A DNA stretch of 24,781 bases from CAKZSU01 sp044223895 (GCA_044223895.1 JBGALL010000021.1:1-24781), one strand, 5' to 3'; shown: positions 1 through 7,248, counted from the first letter of the stretch. The notes: generated by a model not told the origin, from the letters alone. Numbers and translations: made by a program.

Positions 1-57
1 GGAAATTAAATTAATGCATTGGATATATTCACTGAAATATTTCAATTCCACAGATTC

Positions 58-86
58 TTGAACTCAAAGGTAACCCATAATATAAT
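58..86 (+). promoter_or_regulatory. sigma70-type promoter, leaderless start
   Basis: TTGAAC at 58-63, a 17-bp spacer and a perfect TATAAT at 81-86. Only 5 nt separate the -10 box from the ATG at 92, so transcription should begin at or next to the start codon. No Shine-Dalgarno sequence is present. Confidence 0.65.
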
Positions 87-91
87 GCGTT

Positions 92-862
92 ATGGTTGAG
101 TTATTACCTGGTTCCTATCGCGACGCACATAGTAGAGATCTTTCGAATAATTTAGAACGAAAACTCTTGGCATCCTCGCGGTTTGCGTACAATTCTGCTG
201 CTGGATTTTATAGAATTTGTGGCGTGCCTGCTGATCCTGCAATCTATGGGGATGATTGTATTGGAAAACTTCGTTCAATGATTGGGATGTTACCTTCGGA
301 CTCATCAATTCAATATCTAACGGGAGAGTTTGGCGATTTAAAACATGTGGCTGCGGTAGTGGATGGGTATTATGTGGACCCATTTCTTTTCCAAACAACA
401 CCTATTGATCTTGAAGAATTAGCGGATGGAAAGAGTATAGAAGTGAGGAGCATGGCCTATGATCAAAAAATACAGGCCTCACTTGACCGCCAAATCCTTA
501 ATATAAAACTCCTGAAGGTTTCTGATAATTGCCATGACCGAACGTTAATAGAATATACCTATGATTTGGGTTCAGCCACATTGTCTATACCTGCAGATAA
601 AGATATAGTGAATCTTTCAGTCCCCTATAAACTCCATTTTGTTTCCCGAGATGATACCTTTTACCGAGTGATTTATAGCCACAAAAAAGATAGTTTTAAT
701 TTTTTTGTATTTAGTAGTGATACTGATCTCAACCAAGACCAAATACGAAATTGTGCAGAACAAGAGTTACAGAGTCTCTATGGATTAACTTTGGATCAAC
801 TGAGGGAATATTTTCGAGCTGGCAACGAGATGCAGCGTTACTTACTCAGTCTACAACCTTAG
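92..862 (+). CDS. hypothetical protein, possibly arylamine N-acetyltransferase/transglutaminase-like
   Basis: A 256-residue soluble protein with no signal peptide. I do not recognise it with certainty. Residues 50-101 resemble the catalytic core of arylamine N-acetyltransferases and related transglutaminase-fold enzymes: a Cys in GDDCIGKL (C56), a His beginning a beta strand (KHVAAVV, H85) and an Asp at the end of the next strand (GYYVDPF, D96), in the Cys-His-Asp order of that fold. The H-to-D pattern H-V-x-V-V-D-G-x-Y-x-V-D is the closest match. The family is usually about 270 residues, so the length fits, but the Cys lacks the usual RGGxCxExN context. The remainder (110-256) is beta-rich and then helical, without motifs. 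The start is set by the promoter lying 5 nt upstream. It converges on the next gene with a 41-bp gap and no obvious terminator. Confidence 0.7.
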   Translation: MVELLPGSYRDAHSRDLSNNLERKLLASSRFAYNSAAGFYRICGVPADPAIYGDDCIGKLRSMIGMLPSDSSIQYLTGEFGDLKHVAAVVDGYYVDPFLFQTTPIDLEELADGKSIEVRSMAYDQKIQASLDRQILNIKLLKVSDNCHDRTLIEYTYDLGSATLSIPADKDIVNLSVPYKLHFVSRDDTFYRVIYSHKKDSFNFFVFSSDTDLNQDQIRNCAEQELQSLYGLTLDQLREYFRAGNEMQRYLLSLQP

Positions 863-903
863 ATAATTGGAATCCAAGTATATTTTCCCATTGGCGAAAA
901 CTT

Positions 904-1809
904 TCAATTTCCTGTTTGCCAATATATCCATTTCCATTGCTGTTTATCGAAAGAAAATTCCTGATAGGTTGATAATTCTTCAATTTTTTTGGCGGTAAAT
1001 TTCTTTTTCAATTGCTCAATAATTTGTTTTTCTCTTTTTGAATCAGTAATGTTTTGAAATATAAAAGCATGGAGGTCAGGGCCAATTTCCTTCAAACATT
1101 CTTCCCAAAGATTCGCGAACTGCTCCATATTGGAACCTATTTTGAATTCCCATCGTTTTATTTTGCCTACCTCTCTCTGATAATAGTGTGCGGCGGCTTC
1201 TAGGATAGGCAGCGGGAGAAATGGATCCTGAATTCCATGCACTTTCTCATGGAGTGCAGCACCAGCGATAGAATTTGTATAGACATATGGTCCAATTTGG
1301 GCATAAGCTTCATCAATTTCTAGACTATCGATAGTGGTATCGAACTTTTCTTGTGTCATCAGAAATTTTGGATCAACATCATAAATTTCATCAGGACTGA
1401 GAGGATATATAGCTATTCTGCCAGCCCAATACTGTCGAACCGAAGAACCCACATCTGTCTCTCCATTGTGAGTTTGATCTGTAACTTCGTGTCCGACGGA
1501 ATAACTAGTGTAAATCTTTCCATCAATTGTTGATCTATCTTTATCAATACTTTCGATACCTTCATCCCACGTTTCAGCAAAGGTTGAGGCATGCTCGTAA
1601 TCTGTAAAAATAATTTGTACTGAAGTCAAATATTTTTTTTGTTCCTCGGTTAAATACTCTCCGTAGAGATCGACAAAGACATTTCCTACATACAGTTCTA
1701 AGTCATTGTATTTCTGCTTATATTCTGGTGAAAGAATACTAATCTGCTGTTCAAGCTCAGTTAAGGTATTTGAATCTGGTAATAGAAATGGGGTTTCACC
1801 TTCTGGCAT
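904..1809 (-). CDS. putative zinc metallopeptidase (HEXXH protein), otherwise unknown
   Basis: A 301-residue protein without signal peptide or membrane segment. The one recognisable motif is HEKVH at residues 187-191, in the context AALHEKVHGIQD. It is followed 13 residues after the second His by a Glu in LEAAAHYY (E204). HEXXH plus a downstream Glu in a helix is the zinc-binding arrangement of gluzincin peptidases, although the spacing here is shorter than usual. The N-terminal 60 residues are helical and charged, the middle is acidic, and the C-terminus is Lys-rich and helical. I cannot assign a family, so substrate and role are unknown. The start ATG is supported by an extended -10 box ending 6 nt upstream. 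The reading frame is intact and there is no sign of transfer. Confidence 0.7.
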   Translation of the reverse strand: MPEGETPFLLPDSNTLTELEQQISILSPEYKQKYNDLELYVGNVFVDLYGEYLTEEQKKYLTSVQIIFTDYEHASTFAETWDEGIESIDKDRSTIDGKIYTSYSVGHEVTDQTHNGETDVGSSVRQYWAGRIAIYPLSPDEIYDVDPKFLMTQEKFDTTIDSLEIDEAYAQIGPYVYTNSIAGAALHEKVHGIQDPFLPLPILEAAAHYYQREVGKIKRWEFKIGSNMEQFANLWEECLKEIGPDLHAFIFQNITDSKREKQIIEQLKKKFTAKKIEELSTYQEFSFDKQQWKWIYWQTGN

Positions 1810-1815
1810 AGCTAG

Positions 1816-1824
1816 ATAGTATCA
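1816..1824 (-). promoter_or_regulatory. extended -10 element, leaderless start
   Basis: Read on the minus strand, TGATACTAT is an extended -10 (TGn plus TACTAT at 1816-1821). Six nt separate it from the ATG at 1809-1807. No convincing -35 box was seen, which is usual for extended -10 promoters. Confidence 0.45.
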
Positions 1825-1847
1825 AATTTTAAGCCTAGAGGAGAATT

Positions 1848-2504
1848 TTATTTCATGTGGATGGAAATCATGGAGTCTAGTCCATTTAATATTATCCCCG
1901 TAGCTGTATGTTTGTTGGTAAATTTAAAGCTATCCACCGAACATTGATCAGCTGTTTTTATTCCCAGATCCTGCAATGTAGCTACTAATTTCAACAGATC
2001 CCCACCTGGACGTAAGACAATTGTTCCCTGGGGTTTTATGACTCTAAACATTTCTTGGAGCTTTCGTTGGTCATCACTATTTCCATCACCAATTGCTAGG
2101 CTACAGTATATTGATTGAAAACTTTTATTTCTGAAAGGTAGTTTCCTGGCATCTGCCAAGACAGCATCTGACTGGGGCACATCAATGGTACTAAAATCAA
2201 GATAGGTCACATCGCCATTGAGTTCTAAATGATCGAGTTCAGCCGTCGGTCCAGATCCTACATCCAAAATTCTTCCTGATAATCTCTTCTGTAAAAAACG
2301 TTTTCGCTCTTTCGATTCAGTTTTTTCAAAACTCATGTCGACTGGTTTATCAGCGATTACTTGGTTCAAAATGTAGTCCTGAATCTGTCGATGAGCCTGA
2401 GAATTAATGGTATTGATTCTCTGTTCTTCTTCGGTTGTTTGTTTTATTTTGGTAAGAAGTTGGTTTGATAGGGTAAATTCGCCTTCACCTGAGCTTGATT
2501 CCAT
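1848..2504 (-). CDS. class I SAM-dependent methyltransferase
   Basis: A 218-residue protein with the Rossmann-fold methyltransferase core. Motif I, RILDVGSGPTAEL (78-90), is the glycine-rich SAM-binding loop. VTYLDFS (99-105) carries the acidic residue expected to bind the ribose hydroxyls. VLADARKLPFRNKSFQSIYC (115-134) matches the motif II/III region of the Methyltransf_11 type. FRVIKPQGTIVLRPGG (153-168) is the post-III strand. The N-terminal 70 residues are helical and charged, presumably a cap. The substrate cannot be told from the sequence. The C-terminal half is shorter than in most 250-residue family members. It lies upstream of, and in the same direction as, the 904-1809 gene with a 38-bp gap, but each has its own -10 box. 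Confidence 0.85.
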   Translation of the reverse strand: MESSSGEGEFTLSNQLLTKIKQTTEEEQRINTINSQAHRQIQDYILNQVIADKPVDMSFEKTESKERKRFLQKRLSGRILDVGSGPTAELDHLELNGDVTYLDFSTIDVPQSDAVLADARKLPFRNKSFQSIYCSLAIGDGNSDDQRKLQEMFRVIKPQGTIVLRPGGDLLKLVATLQDLGIKTADQCSVDSFKFTNKHTATGIILNGLDSMISIHMK

Positions 2505-2511
2505 ACAAACT

Positions 2512-2520
2512 AGTGTAGCA
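2512..2520 (-). promoter_or_regulatory. extended -10 element, near-leaderless start
   Basis: Minus strand TGCTACACT: TGn followed by TACACT (2512-2517). Seven nt separate it from the methyltransferase ATG at 2504. No Shine-Dalgarno sequence. Confidence 0.4.
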
Positions 2521-2560
2521 TATGAGCTTGAGGTATAGATTTATGGTTTAAGCAATTTGA

Positions 2561-2590
2561 TTGACTTGTTGAGAATTGTAGAGCCATAAT
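2561..2590 (+). promoter_or_regulatory. sigma70-type promoter, leaderless start
   Basis: TTGACT at 2561-2566, 18-bp spacer, CATAAT at 2585-2590, then 7 nt to the ATG at 2598. Confidence 0.55.
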
Positions 2591-2597
2591 AATTTAC

Positions 2598-3773
2598 ATG
2601 GATCCTCAACCAATACCAAATGTCTCTGTATCTTCACCAGAAATTCAACCCGTACAAAAGTCAAATAAAACATCGGTCATAGCCATTATTATTGCCTTGT
2701 TAAGCTTGGGAATATCACTATTTTTAGGATATCAAAACGTCCAACTGAAGCGGCAACTTTCTCAACAAACTGAGAGGGTTTCATCTCCCCAAAAAGAACA
2801 GCCCACAGCAGAAATTACTACTATACAACCAACTATAGATCAGACTGCTCAATGGAAAACATATCAAATAACCAATACTCCTTATTCGCTAAAATATCCT
2901 CAGGATATGGTGGTTTCCGGTGCGGGAGATTGGACAAGTTTTTCTGTTGGTAGTAGTGGGCCGTCACTTAACTATAAGTTTGCTGGTAACAAAAGTAGTC
3001 AAACCTTAGAACAATTTATTGCTTCTTATACTGAGTCCAATACCGATCCGAATCAGTCTGCATTACGACTTGAATCACAAACGTCAATAGCTTCAAATGG
3101 AATTCCGGGATACAAAGGAGAAACAAATAGTTCTGTATATTATTTTTTCAAAGATTCAAATGCTCAAGGAATAGCTGTATTCAAGTATGTAAAAAATATT
3201 GACCAGTCTGATCAAACTCTTTTTAGTCAAGTTGTTTCTACTATCGCTTTTACAAGGGTGGGGAGTGTATCAGATACATCAACTTGGAAAACATACACCA
3301 ATTCAGAGTATAAATATGCAATTACGCTCCCCGATATATTTAGTCTGCTAGAAGATAATCACAATGGTACGATAAGCATAAATCCTGCGGCTTGGCGATT
3401 TGGGAAAAAGGACCTGAGTAGGCTTAAACCTGAATATAAAAAATTAGATCAAAATGCTATTACTCTAGAAATAGTTGTCTTTGATGAAAAAATAAGTCGA
3501 GAAAATTACAATCTCACCTGTAATCCCGAAGTCCTTACTTTCAATATGATAAACCCAGTTGTTAATAAATCGTCACGAGTAGAATCTGCAACAGACTATT
3601 TAGAATATTCTGGTGTTAGTGCCTATGATACACAACCTGATACACCGTGGTGGAGTTCAAATATTTGTTTTATGCATGATCAACATTTTTATCATCTAAA
3701 CTACTGGAGTTTTGAAAATACGAAGGTAGATCCACTTCTGAATCAAATTCTTTCTACCTTTAAGTTCCTCTAA
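2598..3773 (+). CDS. membrane-anchored protein with two tandem PsbP-like domains
   Basis: A 391-residue protein with a short Pro-rich cytoplasmic tail, one membrane segment at about 26-46 (hydrophobic, flanked by Lys) and a short charged stretch. The extracellular part follows and is built as a duplication. Copy one runs about 86-220, from WKTYQITNTPYSLKYP to LFSQVVSTIAF. Copy two runs about 230-391, from WKTYTNSEYKYAITLP to LLNQILSTFKFL. Both begin with W-K-T-Y followed by an aromatic-rich strand ending in a Pro, and both end in a helix-strand of the form L-hx-Q-hh-S-T-h-x-F. This start and end pattern is what I associate with PsbP-like domains in lipoproteins of candidate-phylum bacteria. 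The fold call is tentative. The second copy has two Cys (about 308 and 357) that could form a disulfide. No catalytic motif is visible, so it is probably a surface-exposed binding or structural protein. Confidence 0.75.
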   Translation: MDPQPIPNVSVSSPEIQPVQKSNKTSVIAIIIALLSLGISLFLGYQNVQLKRQLSQQTERVSSPQKEQPTAEITTIQPTIDQTAQWKTYQITNTPYSLKYPQDMVVSGAGDWTSFSVGSSGPSLNYKFAGNKSSQTLEQFIASYTESNTDPNQSALRLESQTSIASNGIPGYKGETNSSVYYFFKDSNAQGIAVFKYVKNIDQSDQTLFSQVVSTIAFTRVGSVSDTSTWKTYTNSEYKYAITLPDIFSLLEDNHNGTISINPAAWRFGKKDLSRLKPEYKKLDQNAITLEIVVFDEKISRENYNLTCNPEVLTFNMINPVVNKSSRVESATDYLEYSGVSAYDTQPDTPWWSSNICFMHDQHFYHLNYWSFENTKVDPLLNQILSTFKFL

Positions 3774-3837
3774 TGGAATCAAATTTCGAAATTTAATGTC
3801 TAGTTCTGAATAGTTAAGAAGTTAATAAAGTGAAACA

Positions 3838-3901
3838 CGCCTTTGTAGGCTAATTACGCGGATTTATCTCGCCGACACCGAGCTTCAGCGAGGCAAAGGC
3901 G
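3838..3901. repeat. GC-rich structured inverted repeat next to tRNA-Asp
   Basis: CGCCTTTG (3838-3845) and CAAAGGCG (3894-3901) form a perfect 8-bp inverted repeat. Inside it, CTCGC and GCGAG form a second pair. The right arm overlaps the last two bases of the tRNA gene. The segment is richer in G+C than the flanks. There is no T-tract on either strand, so it does not read as an ordinary intrinsic terminator. It could be a processing hairpin, a degenerate mobile palindrome or both. The remainder of the 303-bp intergenic stretch 3774-4076 holds the tRNA and the polX promoter and nothing else I can identify. Confidence 0.5.
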
Positions 3902-3973
3902 GACCTGACGCGATTCGAACGCGCGATCTTTTCCGTGACAGGGAAATGTGTTGGGCCTCTACACCACAGGTCC
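3900..3973 (-). tRNA. tRNA-Asp (anticodon GTC)
   Basis: On the minus strand the cloverleaf is complete. The acceptor stem is GGACCTG (3973-3967) paired with CAGGTCC (3907-3901), with discriminator G at 3900 as expected for Asp. The D-arm stem is GTGT/ACAC. The anticodon stem TTTCC/GGAAA encloses the loop CTGTCAC, giving anticodon GTC. The T-arm stem GCGCG/CGCGT encloses TTCGAAT, with one G-U pair. The 3' CCA is not encoded. The upstream side (3974-4030) is very AT-rich and should hold the promoter, but I cannot pick one hexamer pair with confidence. Confidence 0.95.
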
Positions 3974-4040
3974 TAAATATTTTAAAATCCATAATTTAGA
4001 ATTATGAATTACGGTAATAATACCATAAATCTCATACTTT

Positions 4041-4070
4041 TTGAACTGTTAGTATTAAATCTGTTAGGAT
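4041..4070 (+). promoter_or_regulatory. sigma70-type promoter of polX, leaderless start
   Basis: TTGAAC at 4041-4046, 18-bp spacer, TAGGAT at 4065-4070 preceded by TGT (extended -10), then 6 nt to the ATG at 4077. Confidence 0.55.
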
Positions 4071-4076
4071 AAACCC

Positions 4077-5897
4077 ATGAACACATCAAACTCTATGACG
4101 AATCGGGAATTATCCCAACTCTTACAAAATATCTCTGCAGCCTACCTTATCCTTGGTGAAAATAGATTCAAAACAATTGCCTATGACAAAGCGGCTGAAA
4201 GTATTGAACACCTCACCAGTGAAGTAAAAGATATATGGAAAAATGGTACTCTCGATCAAATCCCCGGAATCGGTAAGACCATTTCTCAACATCTGGATGA
4301 GTTATTCCGAACTGGGAAAGTCAAACACTTTGAAGAAATTATGGAGAAAGTTCCCCAAAGTGTATTCCCATTACTCCTTGTCCCTGGAATTGGACCCAAA
4401 AAAGCCTATCGACTGGTAACTGAATTGCATTTAACTGATCCTACCAATGTCGTCTCAGATTTAGAAAAAGCTGCGAAAGAACACAAAATTGCCAAAATGG
4501 AAGGTTTTGGTCCGAAATCCGAAGAAGTAATTCTCGAAGGCATCGGCTCATTTAACAAAGGACAAATAAAAGAAAATAGACTTACCCTTCCAGACGCAGA
4601 TCATATAGCCCAAGAAGTAATTGCCTATTTATCAAAACATCCTGCAGTGAAAAGAGTCGATCTCTTGGGGAGTTTGCGTAGACAGGTATCGACAATTGGC
4701 GACATCGATGTGGCTTTGATTACCGATAAAGCTGAAGACGTTGTGAAATATTTCGTTCAATTTCCTCATGAACGGCTCGTAGATCAAGGAACCAAAGGGG
4801 CAACCTTACTCCTCCATAATGGTCGGCAAGTCGATTTGCGAGTACAGGATGCCAAAAGCTATGGTGCGATGTTACAGTATTTTACTGGTTCCAAACATCA
4901 TAATATTCATTTGCGAACCTATGCCCTAGAAAGAGGGAAAAGTCTATCCGAACATGGAATCAAAGACGTAAAAACAGGAACGTTAACTGAATATGCCAAT
5001 GAAAAAGATTTTTATCATGATTTAGGTTTAGAATGGATTCCTCCAGAAATGCGTGAAGATAGAGGAGAGATCGATGCAGCAATCCAAACCTTTCAAAAGA
5101 AAACTCCCGGTTTACCTCGTCTTCTAGAAACAAAAGATATCAAAGGTGATTTACACATGCATACCAATTATGCTTTCCCTACATCTCATGATTTAGGACA
5201 AAGTCATGTCCACGAGCATTTGGATATGGCACAGACTCTTGGTTATGAATACATCGGTATATCTGATCACAATCCCAAAGTCAGTGATATGACTGCAAAA
5301 GATATCGCAGTAGTAATGGAAAAGCGTTACCAATGGTACAAGAAAGAACATGAGAAATGGCTACATAGTGCTAAGGCATCCAAGCACCCAGTAGAATTAT
5401 TTGTAATGTGCGAAGTTGATATTCTCACCGATGGTCGATTGGCTTTACCGGAAGAAGCCTTTGAATTTGTTGATGCTGTTGTTGTATCCATTCATTCCTC
5501 ATTCCGTCAACCAAAAGAAGAGATGACCAAACGAATTATAAAAGCCTTAACTACTCATCCAAAAGTTCGTATCTATGGACATCCTACCGGTAGATTGTTG
5601 ATGCAACGCGATGGGGTGGATGCAGATTGGGCTGAAGTGATGAAGATAGTTAAGGAGCATAATATTGCTATGGAAATAAATGCCTATCCTGATCGTTTAG
5701 ATCTTCCGGACACATTAGTTCGAGACGCTGTAGAGCGAGATATTAAGATGTGTATTGATACAGATTCACATCAAGTGAAACAGATGGATCTAATTCCCTA
5801 TGGAGTTTCTGTAGCCAGACGAGGGTGGGTAGAAAAAAAGAATGTGGTAAATACCTTGTCATATAAGCACTTCCAATTGTGGCTAGAGAATAAATAA
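4077..5897 (+). CDS. polX: DNA polymerase X family protein with PHP domain
   Basis: A 606-residue bacterial-type PolX, at the usual length of about 570-600. The N-terminal 8-kDa and helix-hairpin-helix region has LDQIPGIGKTISQHL (59-73) and LLVPGIGPKKAYRL (100-113). The polymerase palm has the nucleotidyltransferase signature LLGSLRRQVSTIGDIDVAL (196-214), with GS at 198-199, catalytic D209 and D211, and a third Asp in RQVDLRV (D253). The C-terminal PHP phosphoesterase domain starts at GDLHMHTNY (357-365), followed by ISDHNP, EVDILTDG, SIHSS, GHPTGRLL and DTDSH. All metal ligands expected for an active PHP domain therefore appear present. Bacterial PolX fills short gaps and has a Mn-dependent 3'-5' exonuclease from the PHP domain, so a role in base-excision or gap repair is likely. 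An internal ATG at codon 7 is possible, but the promoter position favours the first one. Confidence 0.97.
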   Translation: MNTSNSMTNRELSQLLQNISAAYLILGENRFKTIAYDKAAESIEHLTSEVKDIWKNGTLDQIPGIGKTISQHLDELFRTGKVKHFEEIMEKVPQSVFPLLLVPGIGPKKAYRLVTELHLTDPTNVVSDLEKAAKEHKIAKMEGFGPKSEEVILEGIGSFNKGQIKENRLTLPDADHIAQEVIAYLSKHPAVKRVDLLGSLRRQVSTIGDIDVALITDKAEDVVKYFVQFPHERLVDQGTKGATLLLHNGRQVDLRVQDAKSYGAMLQYFTGSKHHNIHLRTYALERGKSLSEHGIKDVKTGTLTEYANEKDFYHDLGLEWIPPEMREDRGEIDAAIQTFQKKTPGLPRLLETKDIKGDLHMHTNYAFPTSHDLGQSHVHEHLDMAQTLGYEYIGISDHNPKVSDMTAKDIAVVMEKRYQWYKKEHEKWLHSAKASKHPVELFVMCEVDILTDGRLALPEEAFEFVDAVVVSIHSSFRQPKEEMTKRIIKALTTHPKVRIYGHPTGRLLMQRDGVDADWAEVMKIVKEHNIAMEINAYPDRLDLPDTLVRDAVERDIKMCIDTDSHQVKQMDLIPYGVSVARRGWVEKKNVVNTLSYKHFQLWLENK

Positions 5898-5949
5898 CCC
5901 CCTACCTGTACTGTATTGTATATAAAAATTACAGATGATATCGTAATGA

Positions 5950-5972
5950 TATAGTATTTATCCTTTAGGAGG
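5950..5972 (+). promoter_or_regulatory. -10 box and Shine-Dalgarno sequence of the collagen-like gene
   Basis: TATAGT at 5950-5955 is a plausible -10; a candidate -35 (TTACAG, 5929-5934) is only 15 bp away, so it is weak. AGGAGG at 5967-5972 sits 4 nt before the ATG and decides the start. Unlike many neighbours, this gene should have a leader with a ribosome-binding site. Confidence 0.55.
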
Positions 5973-5976
5973 TCGC

Positions 5977-6828
5977 ATGAAATTTCTGCCCAAATTTCTA
6001 TGTACCACATGTATTGTGGTGCTATTTATTACTTCGTTATCTTCCCGTGTCTTCGCTCAAGAAGTTGGACCTACCGGTTCAACTGGAGCTACAGGTGAAC
6101 AAGGACCAACTGGTGAAAGAGGTGCAACTGGTTTTACTGGTGAAATAGGATCAACAGGCCCTACAGGAAATGCAGGGTTTGAGGGGCCTACTGGTGGAAC
6201 GGGACCCACGGGTTCAAATGGACCTACTGGTGTAGCTGGAGCAACTGGACCTACAGGTATTGCCGGAGGAACTGGAGCAAGTGGTGCGACGGGATCATCG
6301 GGAATAAGTGGACCTCAAGGAAAAACCGGAGCCACTGGACCCACAGGTGTTAATGGACCTCAAGGGCGAACAGGTGCTACAGGACCAACAGGAAGTGCAG
6401 GACTTCAAGGACCCACAGGTAATACTGGATTACAAGGTGTTGGTGGCGCAACAGGAGCAACCGGATCTACTGGACCAACAGGAAATGTAGGTATGAACGG
6501 TGAACAAGGTCCTACAGGTAGTACCGGATCAGCCGGTAGCCTAGGTGAACAAGGTATAACTGGCGCCAAAGGTGCAACTGGATCAACTGGAAACACTGGT
6601 ATTCAAGGTGGCACAGGTGCCACAGGACCAACTGGTATCCTTGGAGGTTCATCCTTGGAGGTTCAGGTAGAACAGGTGCAACTGGACCAACCGGAAGTAT
6701 CGGTATGCAAGGACCAACAGGAGGAACAGGTATTTACGGACCTAACGGAGAATTGTATTTCATCGATGGTGGTAGTGCATTTAATCCTAATGCAACCTAT
6801 GCAACCGATGTGGCAGCAGCCAACCTAA
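5977..6828 (+). CDS. secreted collagen-like (Gly-X-Thr) repeat protein, frameshifted
   Basis: Begins with a signal peptide: Lys-containing N-terminus, hydrophobic core, and a likely cleavage after VFA (residue 27). From G31 to residue 223 follow 64 uninterrupted Gly-X-Y triplets, dominated by GPT, GAT and GST, with Thr in the Y position as in bacterial BclA-type collagens. At residue 224 the frame goes wrong: a perfect 14-bp tandem duplication (6637-6664) throws the ribosome out of the repeat. The rest of this ORF (225-283) is junk reading of the collagen repeat in another frame, while the true continuation is in the frame of 6705-7094. Without one 14-bp copy the gene would read 5977-7094 as a 367-residue protein. 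Such proteins form trimeric stalks on cell surfaces, and a surface adhesion or fibre role is likely. The break may be real (phase variation or a decaying gene) or an assembly or amplification error. Confidence 0.9.
   Translation: MKFLPKFLCTTCIVVLFITSLSSRVFAQEVGPTGSTGATGEQGPTGERGATGFTGEIGSTGPTGNAGFEGPTGGTGPTGSNGPTGVAGATGPTGIAGGTGASGATGSSGISGPQGKTGATGPTGVNGPQGRTGATGPTGSAGLQGPTGNTGLQGVGGATGATGSTGPTGNVGMNGEQGPTGSTGSAGSLGEQGITGAKGATGSTGNTGIQGGTGATGPTGILGGSSLEVQVEQVQLDQPEVSVCKDQQEEQVFTDLTENCISSMVVVHLILMQPMQPMWQQPT
6637..6664 (+). repeat. perfect 14-bp tandem duplication causing the frameshift
   Basis: ATCCTTGGAGGTTC occurs at 6637-6650 and again, identically, at 6651-6664, with the next base (A) also shared. 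Fourteen is not a multiple of three, so the duplication moves the collagen frame. Deleting one copy restores G-I-L-G-G-S-G-R-T-G and an open frame to 7094. Confidence 0.95.
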
Positions 6829-7094
6829 TCATGGGATTTAGTGGAACAGCTCCAACGCTGTCTACCCAAGATACCAATGAGGATTTGACTGTCGATCCAA
6901 ACGGTTCAGGAAATGTAATCATCGACGGTAGTGGCTATCTCCAATTCAAACACAATCAAGCAGGAGCGCCTGCTGCAGCCGATTGTGATGCAGATAGTGA
7001 AAGAGGAAGACTATCAATAAATACCTCTCAGAATAGATTGTATGTCTGTAACGGTGCTACTCGAGGGTGGGACTACGTAGCCTTAACAAACTAA
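6705..7094 (+). CDS. C-terminal part of the collagen-like protein (displaced frame)
   Basis: This frame continues the Gly-X-Y repeat; it is readable from about 6662 as GRTGATGPTGS, upstream of the first ATG. It then enters a globular C-terminal domain of about 110 residues. That domain opens with NGELYFIDGG and ends with a Cys-containing beta-rich segment: a Cys in AAADCDADSERGRL, a Cys in NRLYVCNGATRGWDY, and a final VALTN. I recall this type of ending on other repeat or fibre proteins of candidate-phylum bacteria. The two Cys could form a disulfide, and the domain probably serves as trimerisation or binding head. There is no Shine-Dalgarno sequence or promoter before the ATG at 6705, so it is unlikely to be an independent gene. 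A strong terminator follows 18 bp after the stop. Confidence 0.75.
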   Translation: MQGPTGGTGIYGPNGELYFIDGGSAFNPNATYATDVAAANLIMGFSGTAPTLSTQDTNEDLTVDPNGSGNVIIDGSGYLQFKHNQAGAPAAADCDADSERGRLSINTSQNRLYVCNGATRGWDYVALTN

Positions 7095-7111
7095 CGTAGG
7101 GAATAACCATT

Positions 7112-7140
7112 AAAAGGCACGAGTGTTCGTGCCTTTTTTT
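7112..7140 (+). terminator. intrinsic terminator of the collagen-like gene
   Basis: Arms AAAAGGCACGA (7112-7122) and TCGTGCCTTTT (7127-7137) form a perfect 11-bp stem with loop GTGT. A run of T extends to 7140. Confidence 0.9.
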
Positions 7141-7212
7141 GTAGGGTTCAGATTTTCATCAGTTTAAATTCAGCAATCAGATATACAGTATCAGTAGTAT
7201 TGCTATTAGGAG

Positions 7213-7242
7213 TATAATAAAAGGGTAGTTACTTAAAGGAGG
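7213..7242 (+). promoter_or_regulatory. -10 box and Shine-Dalgarno sequence of lemA
   Basis: A perfect TATAAT at 7213-7218 without a clear -35 box, then AAAGGAGG at 7235-7242, 6 nt before the lemA ATG. The stretch 7141-7212 holds nothing else that I can identify. Confidence 0.5.
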
Positions 7243-7248
7243 ATTGTT

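Noticed and set aside
3781..3794. Perfect 14-bp palindrome AAATTTCGAAATTT after the 2598-3773 gene
   Set aside because: AT-only apart from the central CG, no T-tract, and such palindromes are common in AT-rich spacers; no support for an operator.
6405..6596. Minus-strand Pro/Val-rich ORF opposite the collagen repeat, and the plus-strand ORF at 6308-6490
   Set aside because: Both are readings of the repetitive Gly-X-Thr coding sequence in wrong frames; no promoter or ribosome-binding site.
6060..6640. Regular short repeats that might suggest a CRISPR array
   Set aside because: The period is 9 nt codon-based coding for Gly-X-Y, without spacers or constant repeats.
7141..7212. Possible riboswitch or small RNA before lemA
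   Set aside because: AT-rich sequence without a conserved fold that I can recognise; only a -10 box and a Shine-Dalgarno sequence further down can be supported.
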